Shown: positions 1 to 7,680, counted from the first letter of the stretch. The stretch is 64,000 nucleotides of DNA from Huintestinicola sp050874005 (GCF_050874005.1 NZ_JBNMJV010000010.1:13108-77107); one strand, 5' to 3'. Numbers and translations: made by a program. The notes: generated by a model not told the origin, from the sequence alone.

Positions 1-2
1 AG

Positions 3-200
3 ATGACCGTTCTGAACGACAGATGCAAGGGCTGCGGCCTCTGCGTTTCCGCTTGTCCGAAGCAGATCATCAAGATCCGCAAGGATATCCGCACACCAAA
101 AGGCTACTGTCCTGCCGAATGCTCCGACCAGAGCAAATGCACAGGCTGCGCCGTTTGCTACACGATGTGCCCCGACTGCGCTATTATCGTTGAAAGATAA
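3..200 (+). CDS. Ferredoxin (delta) subunit of a 2-oxoacid:ferredoxin oxidoreductase
   Basis: This 65-residue protein carries two 4Fe-4S cluster motifs: Cys8, Cys11, Cys14 and Cys18 followed by Pro, and Cys46, Cys49, Cys52 and Cys56 followed by Pro. Such small two-cluster subunits pass electrons from the thiamine-diphosphate catalytic subunits to ferredoxin. It lies 22 bases before the alpha subunit gene, and the order ferredoxin-alpha-beta-gamma is typical of clostridial 2-oxoacid oxidoreductases. The ATG sits two bases inside the window, so the ribosome site cannot be seen and an earlier start is possible. Family assignment is firm; the exact keto-acid substrate (2-oxoglutarate or branched-chain) cannot be decided from sequence. 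Confidence 0.85.
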   Translation: MTVLNDRCKGCGLCVSACPKQIIKIRKDIRTPKGYCPAECSDQSKCTGCAVCYTMCPDCAIIVER

Positions 201-222
201 ATCCTGAAAGGAATGAGAACCA

Positions 223-1290
223 ATGGCTAACGAAAGAATGCTTATGAAGGGCAACGAAGCCCTTGCCGAAGCGGCTGTACGGGCAGGCTGCAAGTGCTAC
301 TTCGGTTACCCCATCACTCCCCAGACGGAGATCGCCGCTTATATGTCAAAGCGTATGCCCAAGTGCGGCGGCGTGTTTTTACAGGCGGAGAGCGAGATCG
401 CCGCTATCAATATGGTCTACGGCGCTGCCGCAACAGGCGTGCGTGCAATGACCTCCTCCTCTTCCCCCGGAATTTCCCTTAAATCCGAGGGCATCTCCTA
501 TGCGGCAGGCTGCGACCTGCCCTGCGTTGTGGTAAACGTTCAGAGAGGCGGCCCCGGTCTCGGCGGTATACAGCCTGCTCAGTCGGATTACTACCTTGCC
601 ACCAAGGCAGGCGGCCACGGTGATTTCTACATACCCGTTTATGCTCCCTGCTCCGTTCAGGAAATGGCTGACTATGCTGTTAAGGCATTTGATATGGCGG
701 ATAAGTTCCGCACACCCGTTATGATACTTTCCGACGGACTTCTGGGTCAGATGATGGAGCCTGTTGTATTCCCCGAGATAACCGACAATGAGCCCGAAAA
801 GGAATGGGCTTGCACAGGTCACGGCAACAAGAGACGCCACAACATCATAAACTCCCTTTATCTGAAACCCGAAGAGCTTGAAGAGTCCAACAGAGAGCGT
901 TTCAAGAAGTATGAGATCGAAAAGGCAGAGCTTCCCGAGGTTGAGACATATCTTACCGAGGACGCCGAAATTATCGTTACAGGCTACGGCGCTTCCGCAA
1001 GAATTGTCCGTTCCGCTGTAAATGCCGCAAGAGCAGAGGGCATCAAGGCAGGTATGATAAGACCTATCACCCTGTGGCCCTTCCCCGAAAAGGCGTATGC
1101 AGACACCGTGGAGACTGCAAAGGCTTACCTTGTTGTTGAGCTTTCAATGGGTCAGATGGTGGACGATGTAAGGCTTGCCACAAGCTGCAAACGCCCCGTC
1201 CGCTTCTTCGGAAGAACAGGCGGAGTTATCCACACTCCTGCCGAGATACTTGATCAGATAAAGCTGATCGCTAAGGAGGAACTGAAGTAA
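223..1290 (+). CDS. vorB: 2-oxoacid:ferredoxin oxidoreductase alpha subunit (VorB type)
   Basis: The 355-residue protein has the pyruvate:ferredoxin oxidoreductase domain I fold signature near the N-terminus (GYPITPQTE, about residues 28-36), the TSSSSPG stretch and the GGPGLG motif, followed by domain II. It oxidatively decarboxylates a 2-oxoacid to the acyl-CoA together with the beta subunit, with electrons going to ferredoxin. Length and motifs match the proteins usually named VorB (3-methyl-2-oxobutanoate dehydrogenase) in clostridia, although 2-oxoglutarate oxidoreductases are very close relatives. AAGGAATG precedes the ATG. Its stop codon shares one base with the ATG of the beta subunit, so the two are translationally coupled. 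Confidence 0.82.
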   Translation: MANERMLMKGNEALAEAAVRAGCKCYFGYPITPQTEIAAYMSKRMPKCGGVFLQAESEIAAINMVYGAAATGVRAMTSSSSPGISLKSEGISYAAGCDLPCVVVNVQRGGPGLGGIQPAQSDYYLATKAGGHGDFYIPVYAPCSVQEMADYAVKAFDMADKFRTPVMILSDGLLGQMMEPVVFPEITDNEPEKEWACTGHGNKRRHNIINSLYLKPEELEESNRERFKKYEIEKAELPEVETYLTEDAEIIVTGYGASARIVRSAVNAARAEGIKAGMIRPITLWPFPEKAYADTVETAKAYLVVELSMGQMVDDVRLATSCKRPVRFFGRTGGVIHTPAEILDQIKLIAKEELK

Positions 1291-2036
1291 TGGCTATTTA
1301 TCAGAAGCCTCACGCTCTCGAGGATATCAGTATGCACTTCTGCCCCGGCTGTACTCACGGTATCGTTCACCGTCTGGTATGCGAGGTAATCGACGAAATG
1401 GGCATTGAGGGCGACACTATCGGAATTTGTCCCGTAGGCTGCTCGGTAGTTTCCTACGATTACTTTGCCTGCGATATGATAGAGGCGGCTCACGGACGTG
1501 CTCCTGCGGTCGCAACGGGCGTTAAACGTTCAAGACCCGACAAGTTCGTATTTACATATCAGGGCGACGGCGACCTTGCCGCTATCGGAACCTGCGAGAC
1601 CGTTCACGCTGCTACAAGAGGCGAGAACATCACCATAATCTTTATCAACAACACCATTTACGGTATGACAGGCGGTCAGATGGCTCCCACCACTCTCCCC
1701 GGTCAGGTTACTCAGACCACTCCCTTCGGACGTGACCCCAAGGTTGCAGGATATCCCGTAATGGTATGCGAGATGCTCTCTCAGCTTACGGGTACAGCCT
1801 ATGCGGAAAGAGTTTCCGTTGACTCCCCTGCGCATATCAATGCGGCGAAAAAGGCTATTCGCAAGGGCTTTGAAGTCCAGAAGAACAAGCAGGGCTTCTC
1901 AATTATCGAGGTGCTGTCCACCTGCCCCACAAACTGGGGTATGACTCCCGAGGAGTCTATGGAAAGAGTTAGGACGGAAATGATCCCGTACTATCCTCTC
2001 GGCGTTTACAAAGACATCACCGCCGAAAACAAGTAA
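1290..2036 (+). CDS. 2-oxoacid:ferredoxin oxidoreductase beta subunit (thiamine diphosphate binding)
   Basis: The 248-residue beta subunit binds thiamine diphosphate and Mg2+ through the QGDGD motif (about residues 90-94) and the downstream NNTIYGMTGGQ segment, which is the classical GDG-x(n)-NN binding signature. N-terminal cysteines (HFCPGC) are typical of the family. It starts inside the stop codon of the alpha subunit (TAATG), with AAGGAGGA just upstream, and is followed 15-18 bases later by the gamma subunit. It forms the catalytic heart of the cytoplasmic oxidoreductase complex. No oddities were seen. Confidence 0.85.
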   Translation: MAIYQKPHALEDISMHFCPGCTHGIVHRLVCEVIDEMGIEGDTIGICPVGCSVVSYDYFACDMIEAAHGRAPAVATGVKRSRPDKFVFTYQGDGDLAAIGTCETVHAATRGENITIIFINNTIYGMTGGQMAPTTLPGQVTQTTPFGRDPKVAGYPVMVCEMLSQLTGTAYAERVSVDSPAHINAAKKAIRKGFEVQKNKQGFSIIEVLSTCPTNWGMTPEESMERVRTEMIPYYPLGVYKDITAENK

Positions 2037-2054
2037 GGGAAAGGAGAATACGTG

Positions 2055-2591
2055 ATGACCAGTGAAATTCAGCTTGCGGGCTTCGGCGGACAGGGTATTC
2101 TTTTTGCGGGAAAGGTGCTTGCATACTGCGGTATGCTGGCTGACAGAGAGGTTTCCTGGCTTCCCTGCTACGGTCCCGAAATGAGAGGCGGCACCTGCAA
2201 CTGCTCGGTATGCCTTTCCGATGAGCCTATCGGCTCCCCCGTTGTTAACGACCCTGACCTGCTTATCGCTATGAACGAGCCTTCTTACACCAAGTTTATC
2301 GGTGCAGTTAAGGCAGGAGGATATGCTTTTGTTGACAGCACTCTTGTGGATTCTGCCAATATGAGAAGCGATATCCACGAGTTCAGAGTTCCCGCCACAA
2401 GGCTTGCGGACGAAAACGAGCTTAAAGGCGGCGCTAACATTATCCTCATAGGTAAGCTCATCAAGGAAACGGGCGTTATATCTATGGACGATATCGAGGC
2501 GGCTATCAGAAAGATAGTTCCTGCGAAAAAGGCTCAGCTTATTGAGAATAATCTGAGAGCTATCAAGCTTGGGTATGATTATACGGAATAA
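2055..2591 (+). CDS. 2-oxoacid:ferredoxin oxidoreductase gamma subunit
   Basis: The 178-residue protein shows the GFGGQGI motif at about residues 9-15 and the CYGPEMRGG segment expected of the gamma domain of 2-oxoacid oxidoreductases, which contacts CoA and holds the complex together. It is the last gene of the ferredoxin-alpha-beta-gamma operon. Two starts are possible, GTG at 2052 and ATG at 2055; the ATG lies 8 bases behind AAGGAG and is preferred. A rho-independent terminator follows directly, which closes the operon. Confidence 0.83.
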   Translation: MTSEIQLAGFGGQGILFAGKVLAYCGMLADREVSWLPCYGPEMRGGTCNCSVCLSDEPIGSPVVNDPDLLIAMNEPSYTKFIGAVKAGGYAFVDSTLVDSANMRSDIHEFRVPATRLADENELKGGANIILIGKLIKETGVISMDDIEAAIRKIVPAKKAQLIENNLRAIKLGYDYTE

Positions 2592-2608
2592 AATGTATCA
2601 TTAAATTG

Positions 2609-2645
2609 AAACGCCCTTCACCGCTGTGGTGAGGGGCGTTTTTGT
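2609..2645 (+). terminator. Rho-independent terminator of the oxidoreductase operon
   Basis: A GC-rich stem (AACGCCCTTCACC pairing imperfectly with GGTGAGGGGCGTT) is followed by a T-run. It lies about 20 bases behind the gamma subunit stop codon. Confidence 0.8.
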
Positions 2646-2660
2646 TTGGTGCGAAGGGAC

Positions 2661-2688
2661 TTGACAATTCGGGCGAATGTGGTATAAT
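2661..2688 (+). promoter_or_regulatory. SigA-type promoter of the first toxin-domain cassette
   Basis: TTGACA at 2661-2666 and TATAAT at 2683-2688 are separated by 16 bases, with a TGG extended -10. The same sequence from -35 to the start codon reappears, with few changes, before the cassette at 12.5 kb on the other strand. Confidence 0.85.
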
Positions 2689-2707
2689 AAAGGCAGGGAG
2701 TGATAAA

Positions 2708-3169
2708 GTGACGATCTCAAGTATTGAATCGCCTATTGAACAAAAACATACCGGAAAAGGAAATCCTAATGCTATACTGATGTTTGATGTCGAGCTCAAC
2801 AAGAGGCAGAAAAGCTTACTTGACAGATTACCGAGTTATGACAGTCGGATAATAGTTTCAAAACGCTCCGTAAATATGGCTGATCTATCAGCATTAACAG
2901 CCATAACAGGAGATGAGTTTGCTATGTTTACAAATGGAAATGACCGTCTTGTAATACGTGGCAACAGTATAAAAGTTAACATTGATACTGTACAAGCAAA
3001 TGAATTTTCCAAAGCCGGCTATAAATGGAGCGGACATACTCACCCGGGCGCAAATATCAGTTGTATGCTTCCCTCTGACGGTGATAAAGCAATACTCAAT
3101 TGCTTTTCACAGAATACAAGTGTTATCTATAATTCAAAAGGACAATTTGCCACATTCGGAAAGGAGTGA
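2708..3169 (+). CDS. Stand-alone toxin-domain-like protein with a HTHP...SDGD (JAMM-like) motif
   Basis: The frame is open further upstream, but the GTG at 2708 is preferred because AGGGAG lies 7 bases before it and the upstream part of the frame is the promoter itself. The 153-residue product has no signal peptide or membrane segment. Its C-terminal half holds GHTHPG, then LPSDGD about ten residues later, resembling the H-x-H-P-x(n)-S-x-x-D metal site of JAMM peptidases, and ends in a segment about an unprocessed N-S-K-G strand. From memory, similar domains occur at the C-termini of polymorphic toxins; that link is inference. It is followed by a small gene whose RBS overlaps its stop codon. 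Base composition is more AT-rich than its neighbours, which suggests acquisition. Confidence 0.55.
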   Translation: MTISSIESPIEQKHTGKGNPNAILMFDVELNKRQKSLLDRLPSYDSRIIVSKRSVNMADLSALTAITGDEFAMFTNGNDRLVIRGNSIKVNIDTVQANEFSKAGYKWSGHTHPGANISCMLPSDGDKAILNCFSQNTSVIYNSKGQFATFGKE

Positions 3170-3173
3170 TTCT

Positions 3174-3428
3174 ATGTGTAAGTTATTTGAAGATTGGTCA
3201 GATGAGATACGTACTTATTGCCGAAACAACGATCTGAATTTTGACAAAGCACAGAAATTATCACAATGCTGGGGAAGCGATTTCCTTGCTTTGCAGTATC
3301 ACGACCCCGAAAAAGGAAAAATGGGGCTGCTTGACGATACTCCTATGCCCTTAGTTCTGTTAATTTCAAAAACACCCGATGGACTTGTCTTTGAGCAGAC
3401 CGAATATACTTTAAAATACTTATCGTAA
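3174..3428 (+). CDS. Small acidic partner (candidate immunity protein) of the toxin-domain gene
   Basis: The 84-residue protein is not recognised. The start at ATG 3174 is set by AAGGAGTGA, which overlaps the stop codon of the upstream gene, so the two are translationally coupled. It is rich in acidic and aromatic residues, as immunity proteins often are, and has no membrane segment. Position, size and coupling make a toxin-immunity relation likely but unproven. A terminator follows 7 bases later. Confidence 0.55.
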   Translation: MCKLFEDWSDEIRTYCRNNDLNFDKAQKLSQCWGSDFLALQYHDPEKGKMGLLDDTPMPLVLLISKTPDGLVFEQTEYTLKYLS

Positions 3429-3434
3429 ACATTT

Positions 3435-3464
3435 AAACCGCCCTGCCCGTCAAGGCGGTTTTTT
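3435..3464 (+). terminator. Rho-independent terminator of the first toxin-domain cassette
   Basis: AAACCGCC and GGCGGTTT form a stem around an 11-base loop, followed by a run of six T. Confidence 0.8.
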
Positions 3465-3477
3465 ATGAGAAATGAAG

Positions 3478-3512
3478 CGCCCCCACCAACATACGGTGAG
3501 GGGCATTTTTTC
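3478..3512 (+). terminator. Second GC-rich hairpin with T-run
   Basis: CCCCCACC pairs with GGTGAGGGG and is followed by TTTTTT on the + strand. It resembles the stem at 2609-2645 and lies just past the 3' end of the FtsA-like gene on the other strand, where it lacks a T-run, so it most likely backs up the preceding + strand terminator. Confidence 0.5.
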
Positions 3513-3518
3513 ATATCC

Positions 3519-5678
3519 TTATGTTTCCCATTTAATAACAATACTGTCTCCCTCGTGGAGAACGTCCATAAAGCTTGCGTTCTGACCGTTTAAGGTAAGT
3601 ATCATATTTCCGCTTGGAGGCGGGTCGCTGATGTCGATATCCGCAAGAGCCATAAGCTCAATAAACTCGTGGGGTGAATTGTCGGTACGGGGTTCAAGAC
3701 GGGTGGGTCTGCCGTTAAGGGTAACGGTTATGCTGCCCGAGGGATCATCGGGTCGAGCGGAAGTATCGGCAGGGGCAGGCTCGGGAGCAGTTATGGGTAT
3801 TCCCGAAAGGGTCTGGACGGTGCGGCTTGCCTTTTCATCCTTGAGGGCGATATCACGTGCGGCATTGGGGAGATCTTCCCTTGACGCCTGCTTGTCCTTT
3901 GTAACAAAGGCGTCATTCTCCTCGAGAACGTAATCCTCCTTTACAAGCCTGTCGTTCTTGAAAAAGGCAATTCCCGAGCAGTCATAGGGCAATGACATTA
4001 TAAGGTCGCCCAGGGTCTCTATGGACTCTATCTCAATATTATCGTAATTCTGAACGCTGTAATTGCCCGTAACAACAGCTCCATTGGCACGGACAGTCCT
4101 GCCGAAGGTGTATTCCTCGCCGTCAATGATGACCTTCTTTGTAAATACCTCGCCTGCAATGTCGCTGACGGTAACTGCGGCATTTGCGCCAACGGTGGCA
4201 GGGGTGAACTCAATATCGTCCCCGGGCTTTACGGTGTATTCAAGGGTTGCGGGGAGACCATTTACCATTATCTGTGCAGGTGTGGAGGTCTCGCCTCTGA
4301 GGCTCTGCTTTTCGCCGTTTAAGGTGAAAACAAGTCCCCTGCCCGATTTTCCGATTATCTGAGGTGTCTGGAAGCCTGCATTCATAAGCAGGTCTGCGGC
4401 GGTGACGGTCTTGGTGTCGAAAATGCGGAATTTTCCGCCGTTGAGGGTCACCTGAGAGAACTCATAGCCCTTCTGGAGTGTGGCGGTAATTCCAATTCCG
4501 ATAGGAGTCACAAACTCGGGACCCGTGAGCTTTACCTTTCCGAGATTTATATTCTTCCGGTAATTCTGACCGCCTATAGCCACACGGTTTTCGGGTATCT
4601 GAAGCTTTTCGGCAACAAGAGAAGTCAGCTCGGGGATAAGGCTTCCGCCGCCTACAAGGAACACCGCCGCAGGAGCGGAGCCGTTGGCTTCGAGTATATT
4701 ATCCGCAATGGTGTCCGCAAGCTGGTCGACCGCAGGGAAAAGCCCCGAGAAAAATTCGTCCGACTTTATGGTATGCTCAAAGCCTAAAATATCCGTAAAG
4801 CTTACGTCCTCGCCGGGAGGTGTGAGCTTCATATTTTCGGCTGTCTCAAAATCAACAAGGTATTTCTGAATGATATCCTCGGTTATCTCGTCGCCTGCAA
4901 TGGTAGCCATTGCATATGCCACAATGCTGCCGCTGCGGGAAACGGCTATATCCGTAGTACCTGCGCCAATATCAACAAGGGCGATGTTTATGAGCCTTAC
5001 CTCGGGGGGGATTATCACATTCATAGCGGCGATAGGCTCAAGGGTCAGACTGCACACGTCCAGCCCGTTCATATCCATAACGGTGTAAAGGCTCTCCACC
5101 ACAAGGCTCGGCAGGAATGCGGCGATAAGCTCCACCTCAACCTTCTTGCCCTTGTGACCTAAAAGGCTCTTTATGGGGTAATCGTCCAGAGCATATTTGA
5201 TAACGGTGTGACCCACGCAGTAAAAGGTAGTTCCCTCAGCGGTGCTGTCGCTGTCAAGCTCGGACTGAGCCTTTGCCACCGCTTCAAGTTCCAGAGATTT
5301 GAGCATATTCTCGGTAATGCTTTCCCTGCCGTCAAGCTCGGTCTCAACCAGAGCACGCTTGGTTTTAAGGGCACGTCCTGCAGCAGCGATAGCCACCTTT
5401 GAAAGGGTCATCTCTGCCTTTTCCTCAAGGGCGGCTTTCACCTGACTTACGATCCTCGAGGTCTCCACGATATCCTCGATCTGACCGTCCAGCATAGCAC
5501 GGCGCTTGTGAGGAACGGAAACAGCCTCGCTTACCGTAAAAACGCCGTCCTCCATATGCCCGATAACGCCCACCACGTTTCGGGTGCCTATATCAAGGGC
5601 GAAGATATCGTTCTCGCCCTGGGGGGATTTCTGCGCCTTGCGTATCACCGAAGCGCCCTGAGCTTTGCTTTTAGGCAT
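3519..5678 (-). CDS. FtsA-like actin-fold ATPase with long C-terminal extension
   Basis: The start is placed at ATG 5678 because the in-frame ATG at 5687 touches the ribosome site AAAGGA, while 5678 lies nine bases from it. Residues about 25-410 show the actin/FtsA fold: ALDIGTRNVVGVIG (phosphate 1), LVDIGAGTTDIAVS (phosphate 2) and VFLVGGGSLIPEL (adenosine motif). The last 300 residues are an extension with repeated beta-rich TLNG/TVNG segments (for example ITVTLNGRPT and LILTLNGQNA-like strands) and no membrane helix. Standard FtsA is about 420 residues, so this 719-residue protein is a paralogue whose role may be in division, envelope growth or pilus-like assembly. It is a single-gene unit with its own promoter. 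Confidence 0.75.
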   Translation of the reverse strand: MPKSKAQGASVIRKAQKSPQGENDIFALDIGTRNVVGVIGHMEDGVFTVSEAVSVPHKRRAMLDGQIEDIVETSRIVSQVKAALEEKAEMTLSKVAIAAAGRALKTKRALVETELDGRESITENMLKSLELEAVAKAQSELDSDSTAEGTTFYCVGHTVIKYALDDYPIKSLLGHKGKKVEVELIAAFLPSLVVESLYTVMDMNGLDVCSLTLEPIAAMNVIIPPEVRLINIALVDIGAGTTDIAVSRSGSIVAYAMATIAGDEITEDIIQKYLVDFETAENMKLTPPGEDVSFTDILGFEHTIKSDEFFSGLFPAVDQLADTIADNILEANGSAPAAVFLVGGGSLIPELTSLVAEKLQIPENRVAIGGQNYRKNINLGKVKLTGPEFVTPIGIGITATLQKGYEFSQVTLNGGKFRIFDTKTVTAADLLMNAGFQTPQIIGKSGRGLVFTLNGEKQSLRGETSTPAQIMVNGLPATLEYTVKPGDDIEFTPATVGANAAVTVSDIAGEVFTKKVIIDGEEYTFGRTVRANGAVVTGNYSVQNYDNIEIESIETLGDLIMSLPYDCSGIAFFKNDRLVKEDYVLEENDAFVTKDKQASREDLPNAARDIALKDEKASRTVQTLSGIPITAPEPAPADTSARPDDPSGSITVTLNGRPTRLEPRTDNSPHEFIELMALADIDISDPPPSGNMILTLNGQNASFMDVLHEGDSIVIKWET

Positions 5679-5770
5679 TTTTATCATTCCTTTATGTAAA
5701 AAATTGTAAAATATTTTCGGTCGGCGGCGTTTTTTGCACTTTTCTGCCGCAGAAAACAGTATTCTCTTTT

Positions 5771-5799
5771 ATTATAATATATTTCCTTGAAATTTGCAA
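5771..5799 (-). promoter_or_regulatory. Promoter of the FtsA-like gene
   Basis: On the minus strand TTGCAA (5799-5794) and TATAAT (5776-5771) are 17 bases apart, about 75 bases before the ribosome site. Confidence 0.65.
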
Positions 5800-5890
5800 T
5801 ATTTTTCTTGGGGTTAAGGCGTAAATTTTCGCTTTATTTTTGCCGTTTAAAGCTTCGGGAAAATTTTTTTGAGAAATTTCAAAAAAACTC

Positions 5891-5919
5891 TTGACAAGAA
5901 GATTTATATGTGATATAAT
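5891..5919 (+). promoter_or_regulatory. tRNA-Leu promoter
   Basis: TTGACA at 5891-5896 and TATAAT at 5914-5919 with a 17-base spacer are a full SigA consensus. The tRNA begins 35 bases further on. Confidence 0.9.
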
Positions 5920-5953
5920 AGCATAGTCGGTTGATGAGACCGACAGATAATAT

Positions 5954-6037
5954 GCGAGAGTGCTGGAATAGGCAGACAGGCACGTTTGAGGTGCGTGTGT
6001 CTTTGACGTGTGGGTTCAAGTCCCATCTCTCGCACCA
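5954..6037 (+). tRNA. tRNA-Leu (GAG anticodon)
   Basis: The acceptor stem GCGAGAG pairs with CTCTCGC, followed by A and an encoded CCA. The anticodon stem CACGT/GCGTG encloses the loop TTGAGGT, giving anticodon GAG, and the long variable arm is that of a class II tRNA. The T arm contains GGGTTCAAGTCCC. It decodes CUC/CUU leucine codons. It has its own strong promoter and terminator. Confidence 0.95.
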
Positions 6038-6044
6038 AAGTTTA

Positions 6045-6082
6045 GTCCGCAGACTGTGATAAAACGGTCTGCGGATTTTTTG
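6045..6082 (+). terminator. Terminator of tRNA-Leu
   Basis: GTCCGCAGAC and GTCTGCGGA pair around a short loop, followed by a run of six T. Confidence 0.88.
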
Positions 6083-6089
6083 ATTTAAT

Positions 6090-6118
6090 TTGACAAAATA
6101 TGCCGTATATGATATCAT
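6090..6118 (+). promoter_or_regulatory. Promoter of the small hydrophobic peptide gene
   Basis: TTGACA at 6090-6095 and TATCAT at 6113-6118 are separated by 17 bases. The promoter lies directly behind the tRNA terminator. Confidence 0.7.
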
Positions 6119-6157
6119 TAAATTGGCTGTCAGCCCCGAAAGGGGGTGTATGATCCA

Positions 6158-6241
6158 ATGACAATAATCTCGTTTATCTTGTCTGTATTGGCAAGTGTAG
6201 TAGCTTACTACATATGCAAATGGTTGGACAGTGACAAGTAA
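6158..6241 (+). CDS. 27-residue single-pass peptide, candidate type I toxin
   Basis: The reading frame encodes a 27-residue peptide with one hydrophobic helix (residues 3-20, rich in I, V, L and A) ending in YYICKWLDSDK. Short hydrophobic peptides with a KWLD-like charged tail are known in Firmicutes as type I toxins or holin-like toxins; this match is from memory. The ribosome site AAAGGGGGTG lies in a small hairpin (CCCC GAAA GGGGG), so translation may be throttled. An antisense promoter faces it from within hisC, as in TxpA/RatA-type loci. It is too short for usual gene finders. Confidence 0.65.
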   Translation: MTIISFILSVLASVVAYYICKWLDSDK

Positions 6242-6279
6242 ATGACAGTCACCGGCCTAAAGGTTTGCCGCCTTTCAAA

Positions 6280-6353
6280 ATAAAAGGCAAGCCCCCCTCG
6301 GAAAGCCACTTCTGAGGGGGGCATTTGTGTATGCCTCTGACAATAATCTCTAT
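6280..6353 (-). ncRNA. Candidate antisense (antitoxin) RNA overlapping the toxin mRNA 3' end
   Basis: A near-perfect minus-strand promoter at 6388-6360 would start a transcript near 6353. Reading leftwards it meets the 6322-6291 hairpin, which on this strand is followed by a T-rich stretch, so an RNA of about 75 bases is expected. It would be complementary to the 3' part of the hydrophobic peptide mRNA. Extent is inferred from promoter and hairpin only. Confidence 0.4.
6290..6323. terminator. Two-way hairpin between toxin gene and antisense promoter
   Basis: GCCCCCCTC at 6291-6299 pairs perfectly with GAGGGGGGC at 6314-6322. The minus strand side continues into a T-rich stretch and the plus strand side into ATTTG, so it can end both transcripts. 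Confidence 0.65.
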
Positions 6354-6359
6354 ACTTAT

Positions 6360-6388
6360 ATTATATACTCAATCTTCCCGAATGTCAA
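6360..6388 (-). promoter_or_regulatory. Antisense promoter inside the 3' end of hisC
   Basis: On the minus strand TTGACA (6388-6383) and TATAAT (6365-6360) are exactly 17 bases apart. It points towards the small peptide gene at 6158-6241. Confidence 0.75.
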
Positions 6389-7457
6389 TACCCATTCCGG
6401 GATTTTTTATGTACTCTTTCAAAGCCCCGATAAGCGCATCTATCTCCTCATCTGTGCCGATAGTGATCCTCAGATGGTTATCTATCCTGGGCTTGTTGAA
6501 AAAGCGCACGTAAATGTCTTTAGTTTTAAGGAAAGCGCTGATATCCGCCGCTCTGTATTTGGGGTGAGAGGCAAAAAGGAAATTGGTGCTGCTGTCCTTA
6601 ACGTCAAAGCCCATTTTTCGAAGCTCATCGGTAAGCCTGTCTCTTGTTCTTATGATCCTGTCCACAGTAACTCTGAAATACTCCTCGTCTGCGATAGAAG
6701 CACAGCCTGCGGCAATGGCAACGCTGTCAACGGGATAGGAATTGTAGGAGTCCTTAGCCGCCCTGAGAGCGCCGATAATGTCCTTTCCGCCAAAGCAGCA
6801 GCCAATTCTCATACCCGCCATAGAGCGTGATTTGGAGAAGGTCTGCACCACCGCAAGATTGGGATATTCCTTTAAAAGGGGCAGAGCCGAAACGCCGCCG
6901 AAATCCACATATGCTTCGTCGGAAATAACAACGCTGTCGGGATTTGCGTCAAGTATCTCCCGCATAAAATCAAGATCTCTGCCAATGCTTGTGGGGGCGT
7001 TGGGGTTGCAGATGATAACGCCGCCGTTTTCACGCTTGTAGTCCTCGGCTCTGATGTTGAAATCCTCGTCAACGGGAATAAGCTCATAGGGGATTTTCAG
7101 CATACTGCACCATACGGGGTAAAACGAGTATGTAATATCGGGGTAAAGCACAGGCTTTCCCGAATTGAAAAATGCTCTGAAGCAAAGCGCAAGCACATCG
7201 TCCGAACCGTTTCCGATGAAAACATTCTCCTCGGAAAGCCCCGCCCTCTCCGCAACCGCACTTACAAGGGGAGTTGCGTCTGCATCGGGATATTTGTTAA
7301 GCCCCGCTGCCTTGAAGCTGTTTATCGCCTCAATGACCTTTGGAGAGGGGGGATAAGGATTTTCGTTGGCATTGAGCTTTATAAAATCCGCCTTTTTAGG
7401 CTGCTCCCCTGCCACATAGGGGGCTATGTCAATAAGATTATCTTTCCAGTTACCCAT
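6369..7457 (-). CDS. hisC: Histidinol-phosphate aminotransferase (HisC-like)
   Basis: This 362-residue fold-type I aminotransferase has the NANENPYPPSP N-terminal signature, the NPNAPT loop (about 151-156), DEAY (180-183) and the pyridoxal phosphate lysine in TFSKSRSMAGMRIG (Lys209). HisC converts imidazole-acetol phosphate and glutamate to histidinol phosphate. It stands alone rather than in a his operon, so it may instead be a paralogue acting on another amino acid, or the sole HisC encoded apart. AAAGGAAG precedes the ATG. A promoter for an antisense RNA lies within its last codons. Confidence 0.85.
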   Translation of the reverse strand: MGNWKDNLIDIAPYVAGEQPKKADFIKLNANENPYPPSPKVIEAINSFKAAGLNKYPDADATPLVSAVAERAGLSEENVFIGNGSDDVLALCFRAFFNSGKPVLYPDITYSFYPVWCSMLKIPYELIPVDEDFNIRAEDYKRENGGVIICNPNAPTSIGRDLDFMREILDANPDSVVISDEAYVDFGGVSALPLLKEYPNLAVVQTFSKSRSMAGMRIGCCFGGKDIIGALRAAKDSYNSYPVDSVAIAAGCASIADEEYFRVTVDRIIRTRDRLTDELRKMGFDVKDSSTNFLFASHPKYRAADISAFLKTKDIYVRFFNKPRIDNHLRITIGTDEEIDALIGALKEYIKNPGMGIDIRED

Positions 7458-7490
7458 AATGTTAACTTCCTTTCAGAAAAAGCTATAATC

Positions 7491-7519
7491 ATTATATCAC
7501 ATTTCTGAGAAGTGGGCAA
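7491..7519 (-). promoter_or_regulatory. hisC promoter
   Basis: On the minus strand TTGCCC (7519-7514) and TATAAT (7496-7491) are 17 bases apart, about 30 bases before the start codon. Confidence 0.6.
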
Positions 7520-7614
7520 GAGAGAAATTATTTTTTTAGATCAACAAAACCATAAAAATCAATCCCATATTAAAAACCCTTCCCGAAAATCTGCACCGCA
7601 GGCACTCAACCCCC

Positions 7615-7643
7615 TTGACAAATCCGCATATTTGTAGGATAAT
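7615..7643 (+). promoter_or_regulatory. Promoter of the GH4-like gene
   Basis: TTGACA at 7615-7620 and GATAAT at 7638-7643 with a 17-base spacer, about 38 bases before the start codon. Confidence 0.7.
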
Positions 7644-7680
7644 ATAAGTTGGATAAATGTATAGAAAGGAACTGCGGATA

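Noticed and set aside
379..840. Long open frame on the minus strand inside the alpha subunit gene
   Set aside because: It lies fully within vorB, has no ribosome site and a composition of reverse-complement type.
5879..6118. 79-codon minus-strand frame across the tRNA
   Set aside because: It translates the tRNA-Leu gene and its terminator backwards; the RNA gene explains this sequence.
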